64,000 nucleotides of DNA from a bacterium (GTDB lineage Bacteria > Cyanobacteriota > Vampirovibrionia > Gastranaerophilales > Gastranaerophilaceae): positions 331,101-395,100 of the forward strand of contig JAFYQF010000012.1 in the NCBI GenBank assembly GCA_017559905.1. The letters run 5' to 3'. Position 1 is the first letter of the stretch; every line of letters starts with the position of its first letter. The position numbers and the translations under genes are program-made. The notes under the pieces were generated by a model, which did not search any database, was not told the DNA's origin, and saw only the letters and a list, made by a program, of their open reading frames with translations. Shown here one piece after another: positions 18,481 through 27,832 of the stretch.

Positions 18481-20208
18481 ATGAAAAGGTTAGAAGTTTC
18501 TGTGAATAAGCAAAAAGACGGAAAAGCGTTAATCAAGCATGCTATTTCAGCTTTGCATAAAGACAATGTTAGTCAGGCAAAAGAAGATTTTGTCGGCGCT
18601 TTGAATTATTTTAAAAAGAAAAATTCAGTGTCTTATATGTCAATTTGCTTAAGTTTTTTAGGATTGACAGATTACATTCTTGATAGAAATAATTACAGTA
18701 ATTCTTTAGCTTTAATTCATGATGGTGCTTATATGGCTGATTATTCCAATTCAACAAGTGCCAAGTTAGTGAATGAATTTGTATCAGGTAGTATTTGTTT
18801 TGCAGAAAAAAATGACAAGATTGCTCTTTTGCATTATGAAAATGCAAAAAATTTTGCAACAGAAGAAGATGAATTTTCTTTGATTTCGTATATTTTAGGC
18901 AGAATTAAGCAAATCAAAGATGGTGAAAATTTTACTAATACTGTTCATAATGACCCATTAGTTTCGTTGGTAAAAATTGGACGTTCTATTACCGCATTGA
19001 CTGATATAAATGTGTTGTTGAAAGTTATTGCAGAAGAAACTAAAAACGCAATGCAAGCAGATAGATGTACTGTGTTTATTTATGATAAAGAAAAAAATGA
19101 ACTTTGGTCAAAGGTTGCATTGGGTTTAGATAGTCAAGAAATTCGTTTCCCTGCAGATAAAGGTCTTGCTGGTTATGTTGTTAAAACAGGTGAGACTTTG
19201 AATATTGCGGATGCTTATAATGATTTGAGATTTAACAAAGAAGTTGATTTGAAAACAGGCTATAGAACCAAGACAATTCTTTGTATGCCGATTATGAATA
19301 ATAATCACGAAATTATTGGTGCGTTTCAAGTTTTGAACAAATCAGAAGGTGTATTCACTAAAAATGATGAAGATTTGCTGGTTGCAATCGGTGGTAGTGC
19401 AAGCATTGCTTTAGAAAATGCCCAACTTTTCGAAGAACAAAAACGTTTGTATAAAGAACAGAAACAATTGTTCGAAAGCTTTATTAATACACTTGCGTCA
19501 TCTATAGACGCACGTGATAAAATTACAGCAGGTCATTCAAGCAGGGTTAAGTTGTATTCAATGCTTATTGCTGAAGAATTAGAACTTGATGAAAATACAA
19601 AAGAATTAATTGAAAAAGCTGCAATTCTACACGATATTGGGAAAATCGGTATTCGTGACAGTGTTCTTCAAAAAGAAGGTAAGTTGACTGATGAAGAATA
19701 TGCGCATATCCAAGAGCACGTGAGTATTACTCATAATATTTTGGATAACATTAGTATGTCTAGTGATTTTAGAATAATTACTGAAATCGCTTGCTCTCAC
19801 CATGAAAAGTATGATGGTTCAGGATATTATAGAAAATTGAAAGGTGAAAATATCCCATTTGGTGGAAGAATTCTTGCTGTGGCTGATGTTTTTGATGCAA
19901 TCACTTCAAAACGTCACTATCGTGACAAGATGCCTATTAAAAATGTTATTAATATTTTGAAAAAGGATTCAGGTACTCATTTTGATAAAAATATGGTTGA
20001 ATCTTTCTTGAAAATTTCTTTAGATAAAATTGTAAAAGTGTTTTTAACAGAAACTCATAATTGCTTATCTCCAGATGATTGTTCTCTGTTGAGTGGACAC
20101 AATTTGGAAGATATTTTTGAAATATTGAGTAAAGAAAATGTAAATTCTGAAGAACAAAAACTTGTAGATTTATTCAATTACTATTATTCTGGTGGTATGC
20201 AGAGTTAG
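18481..20208 (+). CDS. TPR-GAF-HD-GYP signalling protein
   Basis: This 575-residue cytoplasmic protein has TPR-like helices (about 15-150), a GAF sensor (about 175-315) and an HD-GYP phosphodiesterase domain (about 335-515). The HD pair is H384-D385 (ILHDIGKIGI) and HH-E lies at 440-442. The GYP triplet is replaced by GYY (448-450) in YDGSGYY, though KGENIPFGGRILAVAD follows normally. HD-GYP enzymes hydrolyse cyclic di-GMP; activity here is likely but the GYY change leaves doubt. The start has a strong SD (AAGGTGGG). The next gene (TPR) overlaps or abuts it, so the two are coupled. Confidence 0.88.
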   Translation: MKRLEVSVNKQKDGKALIKHAISALHKDNVSQAKEDFVGALNYFKKKNSVSYMSICLSFLGLTDYILDRNNYSNSLALIHDGAYMADYSNSTSAKLVNEFVSGSICFAEKNDKIALLHYENAKNFATEEDEFSLISYILGRIKQIKDGENFTNTVHNDPLVSLVKIGRSITALTDINVLLKVIAEETKNAMQADRCTVFIYDKEKNELWSKVALGLDSQEIRFPADKGLAGYVVKTGETLNIADAYNDLRFNKEVDLKTGYRTKTILCMPIMNNNHEIIGAFQVLNKSEGVFTKNDEDLLVAIGGSASIALENAQLFEEQKRLYKEQKQLFESFINTLASSIDARDKITAGHSSRVKLYSMLIAEELELDENTKELIEKAAILHDIGKIGIRDSVLQKEGKLTDEEYAHIQEHVSITHNILDNISMSSDFRIITEIACSHHEKYDGSGYYRKLKGENIPFGGRILAVADVFDAITSKRHYRDKMPIKNVINILKKDSGTHFDKNMVESFLKISLDKIVKVFLTETHNCLSPDDCSLLSGHNLEDIFEILSKENVNSEEQKLVDLFNYYYSGGMQS

Positions 20209-20218
20209 GGGAAATCTA

Positions 20219-21778
20219 TTGAAAAAAAACAAAATAAACATGGTTTTAACTGTATTGTTGTTGCTTTGTTCTACAAAAGTTCAGGCACAAAGCCTTTATG
20301 ATGCAATAAAACCAGCAAACCCTGTTACAAACTCTGCGCCTAGTGCAGTTGTGACTCCTGTTGATTTTTCGTATTTTGAAATCAAAAAAGTTACTTTGTC
20401 TAAAAATGATGTTTATAATCAGTATGCAATTGGATTAAATCGTTTTATGCAAAGCAACGTGAAGTCTGCATATTCAGATTTCCAAATGTTGATAGATGGA
20501 ATTTATGCGAATGATTATGGGTATTTGCAATTAGCAACCAAAATGGCTGATATTGGATTTTTTAATCTTGCATCAAAAGCTTTGGATAAAGTTAGAGATG
20601 AAGATATTTCTGCAATTTTGAATGATGAGATTAAAAGATTTTATTTTCCATCCGTTCAGCTTTCAAAAGCTGATGAGATTTATTTGGGGGAAATGTTTTC
20701 TAACATAATTTATAATGACCAAAGCAAAGAAGCTACTGCAGAATTAATTAAGAATTCAGTATTGATGCAAGGTAGTGATTACGCAAATTATTTAGCAGCT
20801 TTAGGTTCAATTAAATCTGGGCAAAAAGATGAGGCTTTAGGCTTTATCAATGTTGCAATTTCTAAAAATCCAAGTAACGTAAATTACCAAAAATTAAAAG
20901 CAGAAATTTTATCTCAAGGTAAGGATATAAAAAGCTCATTAAAAATTGTTGAACAAATTAAAATGCAACCGTTTTTAACAAAAGAATTTTCTGGTAAGGT
21001 AAGTTCTTTGGAACAATATATTTTGTACAAAACGCAAAAAGCTGAAGCTTTAAAAAATTACCATCTTGCATATCATTATTATTATGAAAAAGAGTTGAAT
21101 AAATCCTTGCGCACATTGCAAGGTGCAATTTCTGATAAAAAGAAATATAACAAACAGATTTATGCATTATTATCAAGAGTTTATTTTGATATGAAAGAGT
21201 TTGAAAAAGCTCAAGATATGGCGCTAAAATCTGTAAAATTAGACAGAAATAATACAATGGCACTTATGACATTGGGTGATATTGAATATCGAAATAAGAA
21301 TTATGAACAAGCTTTGAAATATTATGAGCGTGCTTCTGCTAACGATAAAAAATCACCTGTTGCGAGTGTAAAAACTGCAGTCGTTTATAAAACTTTGGGA
21401 CAAGATAAAAAATCAAAAGATGTTTTGGCAAAAGTTTTGAAAACACATTCAGATTGTGCAGAAGCGTATTATTATATGGCGTTGTTTGATAAAGATAGAG
21501 AAATCCCTTATTTAAAGAAATCAATAGCTTTAAATTTAAAATTCAAAGATGCTTGGATAGATATGGCTCGTGTTGAAATTGAAAACAAAAATACAAACCA
21601 AGCAAAGAATTATTTGGCAATTGCAAAATATATTGACGAAAACGATTTTAGATATTATTATTATCAAGGAGTGATTGCAAAATCCGAAGGTCTTGTAGAG
21701 GAAGCTAGTGAAAATTTCCAAAAGAGCCTTAAGTTGAATCCCGATTTTAACCCTGCAAAAGAGGAATTAAGTATATGA
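20219..21778 (+). CDS. Secreted TPR-repeat protein
   Basis: This protein of about 519 residues has a signal peptide (KKNKINMVLTVLLLLCSTKV, cleavage near AQA-QS) and many TPR repeats from about residue 60 to the end, including YFDMKEFEKAQDMALKSVKL and YEQALKYYERA. I choose a TTG start at 20219 because AGGGG sits eight bases upstream and the signal peptide then begins properly; an ATG at 20192 would lie inside the previous gene. The end overlaps the next gene's ATG by four bases. It may be a periplasmic scaffold. Confidence 0.8.
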   Translation: MKKNKINMVLTVLLLLCSTKVQAQSLYDAIKPANPVTNSAPSAVVTPVDFSYFEIKKVTLSKNDVYNQYAIGLNRFMQSNVKSAYSDFQMLIDGIYANDYGYLQLATKMADIGFFNLASKALDKVRDEDISAILNDEIKRFYFPSVQLSKADEIYLGEMFSNIIYNDQSKEATAELIKNSVLMQGSDYANYLAALGSIKSGQKDEALGFINVAISKNPSNVNYQKLKAEILSQGKDIKSSLKIVEQIKMQPFLTKEFSGKVSSLEQYILYKTQKAEALKNYHLAYHYYYEKELNKSLRTLQGAISDKKKYNKQIYALLSRVYFDMKEFEKAQDMALKSVKLDRNNTMALMTLGDIEYRNKNYEQALKYYERASANDKKSPVASVKTAVVYKTLGQDKKSKDVLAKVLKTHSDCAEAYYYMALFDKDREIPYLKKSIALNLKFKDAWIDMARVEIENKNTNQAKNYLAIAKYIDENDFRYYYYQGVIAKSEGLVEEASENFQKSLKLNPDFNPAKEELSI

Positions 21779-22422
21779 AAACAAACATTTTAATTGTAGA
21801 AGATCATGAATTAACAAGATTTGGACTCAAAACAGCTTTTGAGGGTGTAGATTATGTCGGCGAAATCTATGAAGCTGAATCTGCAGAAAAAGCGATAGAA
21901 ATCTTTAGTGAAAATGCAATTGATGTTGTTATTATGGATTTGGGTTTACCAAATATGAACGGTATTGAAGCTACAAAGCAAATCCGTTCAACAAATAAAG
22001 ATGCAAAAATTGTTATATTGACATCACATAATGATGAAAAAGAAGTTTTGAATAGCTTAAGAGCAGGTGCTAATGCTTATTGTTCAAAAGAAATTAATCC
22101 AAAAAGATTGATTGAAGTTGTTCAATCAGTAGCAGATGGTGCGGCTTGGTTTGATCCAAGTATTGCGCATATTGTGTTGAAGGCTTCAACTTCTTCAAGA
22201 AATTTTGATACAGAAACAAGTGATAAAGATTATGATTTGACTTCACGTGAAAAACAAATTCTTAAACTTATGACTGAAGGATATTCAAATCTTGAAATTG
22301 CACAGTTCTTGGTAATTAGTATTAATACAACGAAAGCTCACGTAGCAAGTATCCTTCAAAAATTAGAAGTAGATGATAGATTACAAGCAGCTTTGAAAGC
22401 CCTAAAAAATAATATTGTGTAA
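21775..22422 (+). CDS. NarL/LuxR-family response regulator
   Basis: This 215-residue protein has a receiver domain (1-120) with acidic pocket E9-D10, phosphoacceptor D55 (VVIMDLGLPN), T83 and K105. A LuxR-type helix-turn-helix follows (about 150-210, LTSREKQILKLMTEGYSN then VSINTTKAHVASILQKL). It should bind DNA when phosphorylated. No histidine kinase is adjacent. It overlaps the upstream TPR gene by four bases, indicating translational coupling. Confidence 0.92.
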   Translation: MKTNILIVEDHELTRFGLKTAFEGVDYVGEIYEAESAEKAIEIFSENAIDVVIMDLGLPNMNGIEATKQIRSTNKDAKIVILTSHNDEKEVLNSLRAGANAYCSKEINPKRLIEVVQSVADGAAWFDPSIAHIVLKASTSSRNFDTETSDKDYDLTSREKQILKLMTEGYSNLEIAQFLVISINTTKAHVASILQKLEVDDRLQAALKALKNNIV

Positions 22423-22432
22423 AGGAATTACG

Positions 22433-23062
22433 ATGGGTGCTCCGGCAAATGTACTTTTAGTCGATGATAATCCAAAATATTTGAAAGATGCCCTACCATA
22501 TTATGGGTATGATGTTCGTGTAGCGATGGATGGTATTCAGGCGTTAGAAATTTTGGCAGTGGAAGATATCAATTTTGATATTATTTTGTTAGACGTTATG
22601 ATGCCAAACCTTGATGGCTGGGAAACTCTGAAAGCAATCAGAAAACTGGAAAAAACAAAATATACTCCAGTAATAATGATTACAGCAGTTTCTGAAGAAC
22701 AAAAGGTTATTTCTGGTTTGAAAAATGGTGCTGACGATTATATAATTAAACCGTTTGTTTTACCTAACCTGTTAGCAAGGATTGAAGCCGTCTTAAGACG
22801 AAGCGAATGGTCAAAACAAACTGTTGGCGTTAGTGAATTGCCATTTAAGTCCAAAGCTCAATTGAAAACATTAACATCTAGAGAAAAAGAAGTCTTGACA
22901 TTAGCAGCCAAAGGTGCAAATAATAAAGACATAGCAGAAAAGTTGGTCTTAAGAGAAGTAACTGTCAAGAGTCATCTTAATAGTATCTTTAAGAAACTGA
23001 ATGTAACCAGCCGAACTCAAGCAGTATTACTGGCTATGCAGCTTGAATTGATAAAAAATTAG
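22433..23062 (+). CDS. Response regulator with LuxR-type DNA-binding domain
   Basis: This 209-residue protein starts at the ATG at 22433, with AAAGGA six bases upstream; an earlier in-frame ATG at 22415 lacks one. The receiver (1-125) has D11-D12, phosphoacceptor D54 (IILLDVMMPN) and K106 (DDYIIKPF). The LuxR helix-turn-helix lies at about 140-205 (LTSREKEVLTLAAKGANNK). Only 10 bases separate it from the previous regulator, so the two are one operon. It has the usual OmpR-like receiver face but a NarL-type output. No kinase is next to it. Confidence 0.92.
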   Translation: MGAPANVLLVDDNPKYLKDALPYYGYDVRVAMDGIQALEILAVEDINFDIILLDVMMPNLDGWETLKAIRKLEKTKYTPVIMITAVSEEQKVISGLKNGADDYIIKPFVLPNLLARIEAVLRRSEWSKQTVGVSELPFKSKAQLKTLTSREKEVLTLAAKGANNKDIAEKLVLREVTVKSHLNSIFKKLNVTSRTQAVLLAMQLELIKN

Positions 23063-23091
23063 CATTTAAAATATACATAAAGGAGAATAAA

Positions 23092-23622
23092 ATGATTGAT
23101 TATACTAAAGAAGAATTAGTCGAATTATTGCAAAAATATCCCGAAAAATTTAACGAATGGAAACTTGACCAAGAGGAAGTAGACCTTAGTGAAGTGGACT
23201 TTTCAGGCATAAATTTGTCAGAAATTGATTTTACAGATGTTGATTTAAACTCAAGTTCTTTTGCGGATTGTTCATTATCTTTTGTGAAATTTGTAAATGC
23301 AGATTTGACATCAGTTGATTTTACAAGAGCAAGAGTTTTGGAATGTGATTTTACAGATGCACTTTTGAATGGTGCTGATTGTAGTTATGCAGAAATGACG
23401 TATTGCAACTTCACAGATGCAGATATGGCAGGTTGTATTTTTTCAGAAAGTGATTTGAGTAATTCTGATATGACAGGAGCAGTAAACTTGTGTGCTTGTC
23501 GTTTTGACGAAGATACAGTTTGGCCTGATGCAGAATTAATGCCAGAAGATTTCGATGCAAGCTATAGCGCTGATTTATCTTCACTTCAAGATGATGAAGA
23601 TGTGGCAATGAGTGATTACTAA
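23092..23622 (+). CDS. Pentapeptide-repeat protein
   Basis: This 176-residue acidic protein has an SD AAAGGAG. From residue about 28 to 135 it has about 20 tandem pentapeptides of the A(D/N)Lxx type, such as VDLSE, VDFSG, INLSE, IDFTD and VDLNS, which fold as a right-handed quadrilateral beta-helix. The N-terminal 25 residues and the acidic tail (QDDEDVAMSDY) are outside the repeats. Functions in this superfamily vary and none is assigned. It follows the two response regulators with 29 bases between, and a terminator follows. Confidence 0.85.
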   Translation: MIDYTKEELVELLQKYPEKFNEWKLDQEEVDLSEVDFSGINLSEIDFTDVDLNSSSFADCSLSFVKFVNADLTSVDFTRARVLECDFTDALLNGADCSYAEMTYCNFTDADMAGCIFSESDLSNSDMTGAVNLCACRFDEDTVWPDAELMPEDFDASYSADLSSLQDDEDVAMSDY

Positions 23623-23640
23623 TTTTATATAAGGTATGAA

Positions 23641-23668
23641 AAAAGCTCCCTTGTAGGGGAGCTTTTTT
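23641..23668. terminator. Bidirectional intrinsic terminator
   Basis: AAAAGCTCCC and GGGGAGCTTTTTT around TTGTA, between the pentapeptide gene and the convergent DAHP synthase gene. Confidence 0.85.
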
Positions 23669-23683
23669 GTTGTCAATTATTTT

Positions 23684-24733
23684 TTAGTCAACGTTTGCAC
23701 TTAAGCAAGTTTTTTCATAATGCAATCTGTTATTGAATTGGTTTAGTCTTTCCATAACTTCTTTGAACATTGGGATAGGAAGACTTTGTTTTCCGTCAGA
23801 TAATGCATTTTCAGGGTCGTTGTGAACTTCTATCATAATACCGTCAGCACCAACTACCAAACCAGCTTTTGCTAGAGGCTCGATTAAATATCTTTGACCT
23901 GTGCCGTGACTTGGATCTACGATAATTGGAAGGTGTGAATATTTTTTGATTACAGGGATAGAAGCAATATCCATAACGTTTCTTGTAAATGCGCTGTCAA
24001 AACTTCTTATTCCTCTTTCGCAAAGTATAACTTGGTGGTTGCCCTGATACATAATGTGTTCTGCCGCAAGTAAGAATTCTCTAATAGTGCTTGCTAAACC
24101 TCGTTTTAAGATTACAGGTTTGTTGCAACGACCTACAGCTTGAAGAAGTTTAAAGTTCTGTACGTTTCTTGCTCCAATTTGCAATACGTCAATGTATTCG
24201 CACATCATATCAAGTTCAGATGCGTCCATAACTTCAGAAACAGTAAGTAAACCAGTTTCTTCGCTTGCTCGTTTTAGGTGTTTTAAAGCTTTTTCTCCGT
24301 GTCCTTGAAAATCATAAGGAGATGTTCTAGGTTTGAATGCGCCTCCTCTTAAAAATTGACAGCCCATCTCTTTTGCAGCTAATGCTACTTCTATTAAACC
24401 TTCGTAATCTTCTTCAACAGAACATGGCCCTACCATCGCAACAGGTTTGTTGTTCCCTCCGATTTTAACTCCGTTTGAAAATTCAATTACGGTATCTTCT
24501 TTTTGACTGTCACGAGAAGCCAAACGATAAGGTTCTCTTATTACTTTAACCTCTTTTACGCCAGAGTATGCAGAAATTCTGCCTGGAGTAATTGATGTTT
24601 TGTCGCCTAATGCGTCGATTACTGTGTGAATTTCACCTTGGTTGCAACGCACCTGAAATCCATTGTCCATAAGTAAATCAAGAACTCTTTGGATATTTTC
24701 TTTTGTTGCGTTACGCTCCATAATGATAATCAT
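23684..24733 (-). CDS. aroF: 3-deoxy-7-phosphoheptulonate synthase (AroA-beta type)
   Basis: This 349-residue enzyme is the first of the shikimate pathway. It has an N-terminal ferredoxin-like regulatory domain (about 1-75) and the TIM-barrel catalytic domain. Motifs: MVGPCSVEEDYEG, GGAFKPRTSPYDFQGHG, KPVILKRGLASTIREFL, the metal-ligand segment DPSHGTGQR, and ILCERGIRSF. The layout matches Thermotoga-like AroF, in which the N-domain gives allosteric control. The start has a strong SD (AAGGAG), nine bases before ATG. Confidence 0.93.
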   Translation of the reverse strand: MIIIMERNATKENIQRVLDLLMDNGFQVRCNQGEIHTVIDALGDKTSITPGRISAYSGVKEVKVIREPYRLASRDSQKEDTVIEFSNGVKIGGNNKPVAMVGPCSVEEDYEGLIEVALAAKEMGCQFLRGGAFKPRTSPYDFQGHGEKALKHLKRASEETGLLTVSEVMDASELDMMCEYIDVLQIGARNVQNFKLLQAVGRCNKPVILKRGLASTIREFLLAAEHIMYQGNHQVILCERGIRSFDSAFTRNVMDIASIPVIKKYSHLPIIVDPSHGTGQRYLIEPLAKAGLVVGADGIMIEVHNDPENALSDGKQSLPIPMFKEVMERLNQFNNRLHYEKTCLSANVD

Positions 24734-24796
24734 AAGTGTTTCTCCTTGGGGTTATTTATTTTAGCGTTAACAGTGTATCATGAAATTTTAACCTAA

Positions 24797-25396
24797 TCAA
24801 ATTTTGGTTAATTTTTGTTTTAATCTGTGTGCAGGATAATAATGTGGTAACAATGAAAGGCACGTGTCGACAGCTTTTTGAGCTTTTTCTTTATTCTTCT
24901 CATAAATGTATAATTCTGCTAAAAGTATATGTAATTCAGGGTCTTGGTAAAGGAAGTTTTTACCTCTTTCAAGGAAAAATTTTGCCCAAGAGTTCAGGTT
25001 GTTTTTTAGTAATACTCTCCCAATGTATTTGTAAGCTTCAGGATTGATACTAGCAAATATGTCTGCGTAATTCAGAATTTCTTCTACATAATCTCCTTTG
25101 TGGTAGTTTATCAATATATTCAAGTCGACTTCTAGATAATTCCTTATCTCAAAATATGATGGATATGGCGTAAGCTCATTTTGTACAATAGAACAAACAA
25201 GACTGCCCCAGTGCGCTCGCCTTTCTGAACTCGAGATTGTGTTGAATAATTCTTTAGCTTCTTTTGGTTTGTCTTTAATAAGTTTGCAGTATGCGAACTC
25301 TAGTTTGTAGTTGTTATCTTCAAAAAAACTTTGACATTCACTGTCTAGAGTGAATGTCAAAAGTTTATTTTTTGCTTTTTTATAATCTATTGTCAT
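24797..25396 (-). CDS. TPR-like hypothetical protein
   Basis: This 199-residue soluble protein is made of alpha-helical repeat units (FAYCKLIKDKPKEAKELFN, then INPEAYKYIGRVLLKNN, then LHILLAELYIYEKNKEKAQ) that fit TPR. It has no signal peptide. It starts two bases after the stop of the upstream gene, which encodes a secreted TPR protein, so translation may be coupled; its own ribosome site is weak. Function unknown. Confidence 0.7.
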   Translation of the reverse strand: MTIDYKKAKNKLLTFTLDSECQSFFEDNNYKLEFAYCKLIKDKPKEAKELFNTISSSERRAHWGSLVCSIVQNELTPYPSYFEIRNYLEVDLNILINYHKGDYVEEILNYADIFASINPEAYKYIGRVLLKNNLNSWAKFFLERGKNFLYQDPELHILLAELYIYEKNKEKAQKAVDTCLSLLPHYYPAHRLKQKLTKI

Positions 25397-25398
25397 AA

Positions 25399-26562
25399 TT
25401 AATCTTTGTCTGAAGTGTTGAAATCAAGACTTCCCATCATTGAATTCATCATCATTGCTTGAACTACTTGTGGATTGATGTTTTGAGCTCCTTGAGGAGT
25501 GCTTGCTTGCATCATATAAGGAACCATTTGTGCCATCGGGTCATTGTAGTTGTTTCGTCCACCGCCAAGCATCATACTCATTTCTGCCATTTGTTGGTTT
25601 TGGTAGCCAGCAGGTTGAACAGAAGGTTGTATTGAAACAGTCATTCCAGCTTCACGAAGAGTGTTGATAGCAGAAACTATTTCGTCATTTGAAACTTCAG
25701 CAAGAGCCAATTTTTCACCGTTGATTTCTTCGATATAGCCTGTTTGGTCAATATTGATTTCTTCTTCGTCTTCTGTATCTTTTTTTGAACCAGAGTATTC
25801 TGCGTCGAAATCTTTGATTTCTTGAATATCGTCTTGATCCAATTCTGGTTTTCTGTTGATGTTTTTCTTGATAGATTCAAGTTCTTTTAACTTCATTTCT
25901 TCTTGAAGTTCTGGAGACATACCATCGCCGTATGGTCCAGTAATAAATTCTTCAAGTGGATCTGGATCAGCAGCTTGAACAATTTCTGCAGCTGCGCAAA
26001 GTGGTCCGCCGATTAAACAATCTCTACCTTTTGCTGCAAGTTGTCTAAAGCCTTCATCATCAGTGTATTCAACTGTTTTTTCATAAGCTTCTACTGCAGC
26101 GTCAGAGTCACCTAACCCTGCTAAAGTCATTGCTAAATAGTAGAATGCTTCAGGATCTTCAGGATATTGTTTCAAGTATGCAAAAAGCTCTTGAGCTGCT
26201 CCTGTGAAATTGCCACTTTGATAGCTGTTTTTAGCGTGATCAAGGTTTGGCTGTTTGTAAAATGTTGGCTCGTATTCAATAGCAGTAACGTTAACAGGTG
26301 GAACTGGTTTTTCCATCGTTGGGATTGTATCTGCTGTGATTACGGCATCATATTCTTCTTTTGGAGCAGAAGCTTCAACTTGCATATTTGAATCTAATGC
26401 TGGTAATTCTTCTACAGTACCAGTTGCTCCATTTAGTGGAGTCTGTGTAAGGTTTAGCGAGTCCAAGTTAATGATAGGCGTAACACCGTCTTCTGCCATT
26501 GCACTTGTGCTAAAACCAAGAATTACTGTTGCTGATAATAATAAGGCTAATTTCTTATTCAT
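25399..26562 (-). CDS. Secreted TPR protein
   Basis: This 387-residue protein has a clear signal peptide (MNKKLALLLSATVILGFSTS, cleavage near AMA-ED). A TPR module lies at about 105-175 (AKNSYQSGNFTGAAQELFAY, DPEAFYYLAMTLAGLGD). The rest is acidic (about 225-290) and then Met/Gln/Asn-rich and low in complexity, ending NSMMGSLDFNTSDKD. SD AAAGGA supports the ATG. It is probably co-expressed with the next gene. I see no enzyme domain. Confidence 0.75.
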   Translation of the reverse strand: MNKKLALLLSATVILGFSTSAMAEDGVTPIINLDSLNLTQTPLNGATGTVEELPALDSNMQVEASAPKEEYDAVITADTIPTMEKPVPPVNVTAIEYEPTFYKQPNLDHAKNSYQSGNFTGAAQELFAYLKQYPEDPEAFYYLAMTLAGLGDSDAAVEAYEKTVEYTDDEGFRQLAAKGRDCLIGGPLCAAAEIVQAADPDPLEEFITGPYGDGMSPELQEEMKLKELESIKKNINRKPELDQDDIQEIKDFDAEYSGSKKDTEDEEEINIDQTGYIEEINGEKLALAEVSNDEIVSAINTLREAGMTVSIQPSVQPAGYQNQQMAEMSMMLGGGRNNYNDPMAQMVPYMMQASTPQGAQNINPQVVQAMMMNSMMGSLDFNTSDKD

Positions 26563-26666
26563 TGTTATTGTCCTTTTTAATTCTTATTAATGATTTTTAA
26601 AAGAAAATCAATTTATCATATTATATATCGTTTCCCAAAAATATACACTAATATAAACGGATGAAT

Positions 26667-27248
26667 TTATTCCTCTTTTTTCTTAAAAAGGTGTCTTTTT
26701 TTGTACAGAATTACAAAAAAGATTATAATTATTGCGCTAACTGCAAGGATAACTAATTCAATGTGGTTTTTTATAGCTTCACCAAACAACATAAGTACAA
26801 TACTTACTATAAAAAACCTTAAGCCTCTGCCTAAAAGACTTGCGATGAAGAATTTTAAAAAATTCATATTTAGAATTCCGCTTGCAATCGTAAAAATTTT
26901 GTACGGAATCGGTGTAAATGCAGAGAAAAACACTGCAAGAGAACCGTATTCGTTATACATTTTTTCTACTTGTTCAAATTGTTGGTGTTTATTTTTGAAT
27001 AAAAAATTGAAAATTGGTCTTCCGCCAAATTTCCCGATTCCATATCCAATACCGCCACCAATGGCAGATGCAATTGTGCAGATGGTTGCATAGTACAAAG
27101 CTTTTTCAGGTTTTGCCAAGTCCATTGATATCAAAAGAATATCAGGTGGTGGAAGTAGGAAAAAACTTTCTATGCAAGAGTTTACAGCAAGCCCTAAAAC
27201 TCCCCAGCTTTGAAATAAATCATTGATTTTTACAAGTATATCGTGCAA
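26667..27248 (-). CDS. DedA/VTT-family membrane protein (YqaA-like)
   Basis: This 193-residue protein has four or more hydrophobic segments and the VTT (SNARE-associated) pattern ESFFLLPPPDILLISMDLA with GGGIGYGIGKFGGRP and FSAFTPIPYKIFTIASG. Small members like this are YqaA-type, a relative of DedA proteins that affect lipid and membrane homeostasis. The start is a TTG at 27248, with GAGGGAG seven bases upstream. It stands as a single gene on the minus strand. Confidence 0.85.
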   Translation of the reverse strand: MHDILVKINDLFQSWGVLGLAVNSCIESFFLLPPPDILLISMDLAKPEKALYYATICTIASAIGGGIGYGIGKFGGRPIFNFLFKNKHQQFEQVEKMYNEYGSLAVFFSAFTPIPYKIFTIASGILNMNFLKFFIASLLGRGLRFFIVSIVLMLFGEAIKNHIELVILAVSAIIIIFFVILYKKRHLFKKKEE

Positions 27249-27292
27249 AATAAATCTCCCTCTTAATTTACAGGGATGATTATATCACGAAA

Positions 27293-27832
27293 TTATCTTA
27301 ATGAAAACTTGCATCCACAATAGTTTTGTCGGTATAGGGATAGCGAATTTGCGATTTGGTTTGTCTTTAAAAATCCGTCTTTTTTCTTAAAGTCAATTGC
27401 TTCAAACGAGAGGTTGTGTTTGTTGGCAATTACTTCACCGATTTGCGCAAGTTTTTTAAAGTTTTTGTGAGGGCTGATTACGATAGATGTTGTGAATTTT
27501 TCAATTCCTAATTCTTTTGCTTTTTGGGCAGTTTTGTTTAGTCGAAGTTCAAAGCATTTGTCACAACGCAAGCCTTTTTCTGGTTCTTTTTCTAAACCTT
27601 TTGTGTATTCAAAAAACTCATTCTGTTCATAAGTTTCTTCGATAAGTTCTACTTGAAAATGTTCGCATAGAGTCCTTTGTGCCTCAAGTCTTTTAGAGTA
27701 TTCTTCTGTTGGGTAAATGTTCGGGTTGTAGAAATATACAACAACATCATATCCCGCATCTTTTAAATAAGACACGGGATATGATGAACATATTGCACAG
27801 CAGGAATGTAAAAGAATTCTATTAGAACCCAC
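27293..27832 (-). CDS. queH: Epoxyqueuosine reductase QueH
   Basis: This 179-residue protein belongs to the QueH (former DUF208) family, which reduces epoxyqueuosine to queuosine in tRNA. Family cysteine pairs are seen at HSCCAICSS (near residue 9-16), CDKCFELRL (near 90) and NYCGCKFSLR at the end, which bind an iron-sulfur cluster and a metal. It starts at GTG (MGSNRILLHSC) and overlaps the VKOR-DsbA gene by 11 bases, so the two are likely one operon. No other queuosine genes are in view. Confidence 0.92.
   Translation of the reverse strand: MGSNRILLHSCCAICSSYPVSYLKDAGYDVVVYFYNPNIYPTEEYSKRLEAQRTLCEHFQVELIEETYEQNEFFEYTKGLEKEPEKGLRCDKCFELRLNKTAQKAKELGIEKFTTSIVISPHKNFKKLAQIGEVIANKHNLSFEAIDFKKKDGFLKTNQIANSLSLYRQNYCGCKFSLR

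Noticed and set aside
20192..20218. ATG at 20192 as start of the secreted TPR protein
   Set aside because: It sits inside the previous gene and puts nine extra residues before the signal peptide; the TTG at 20219 has a better ribosome site.
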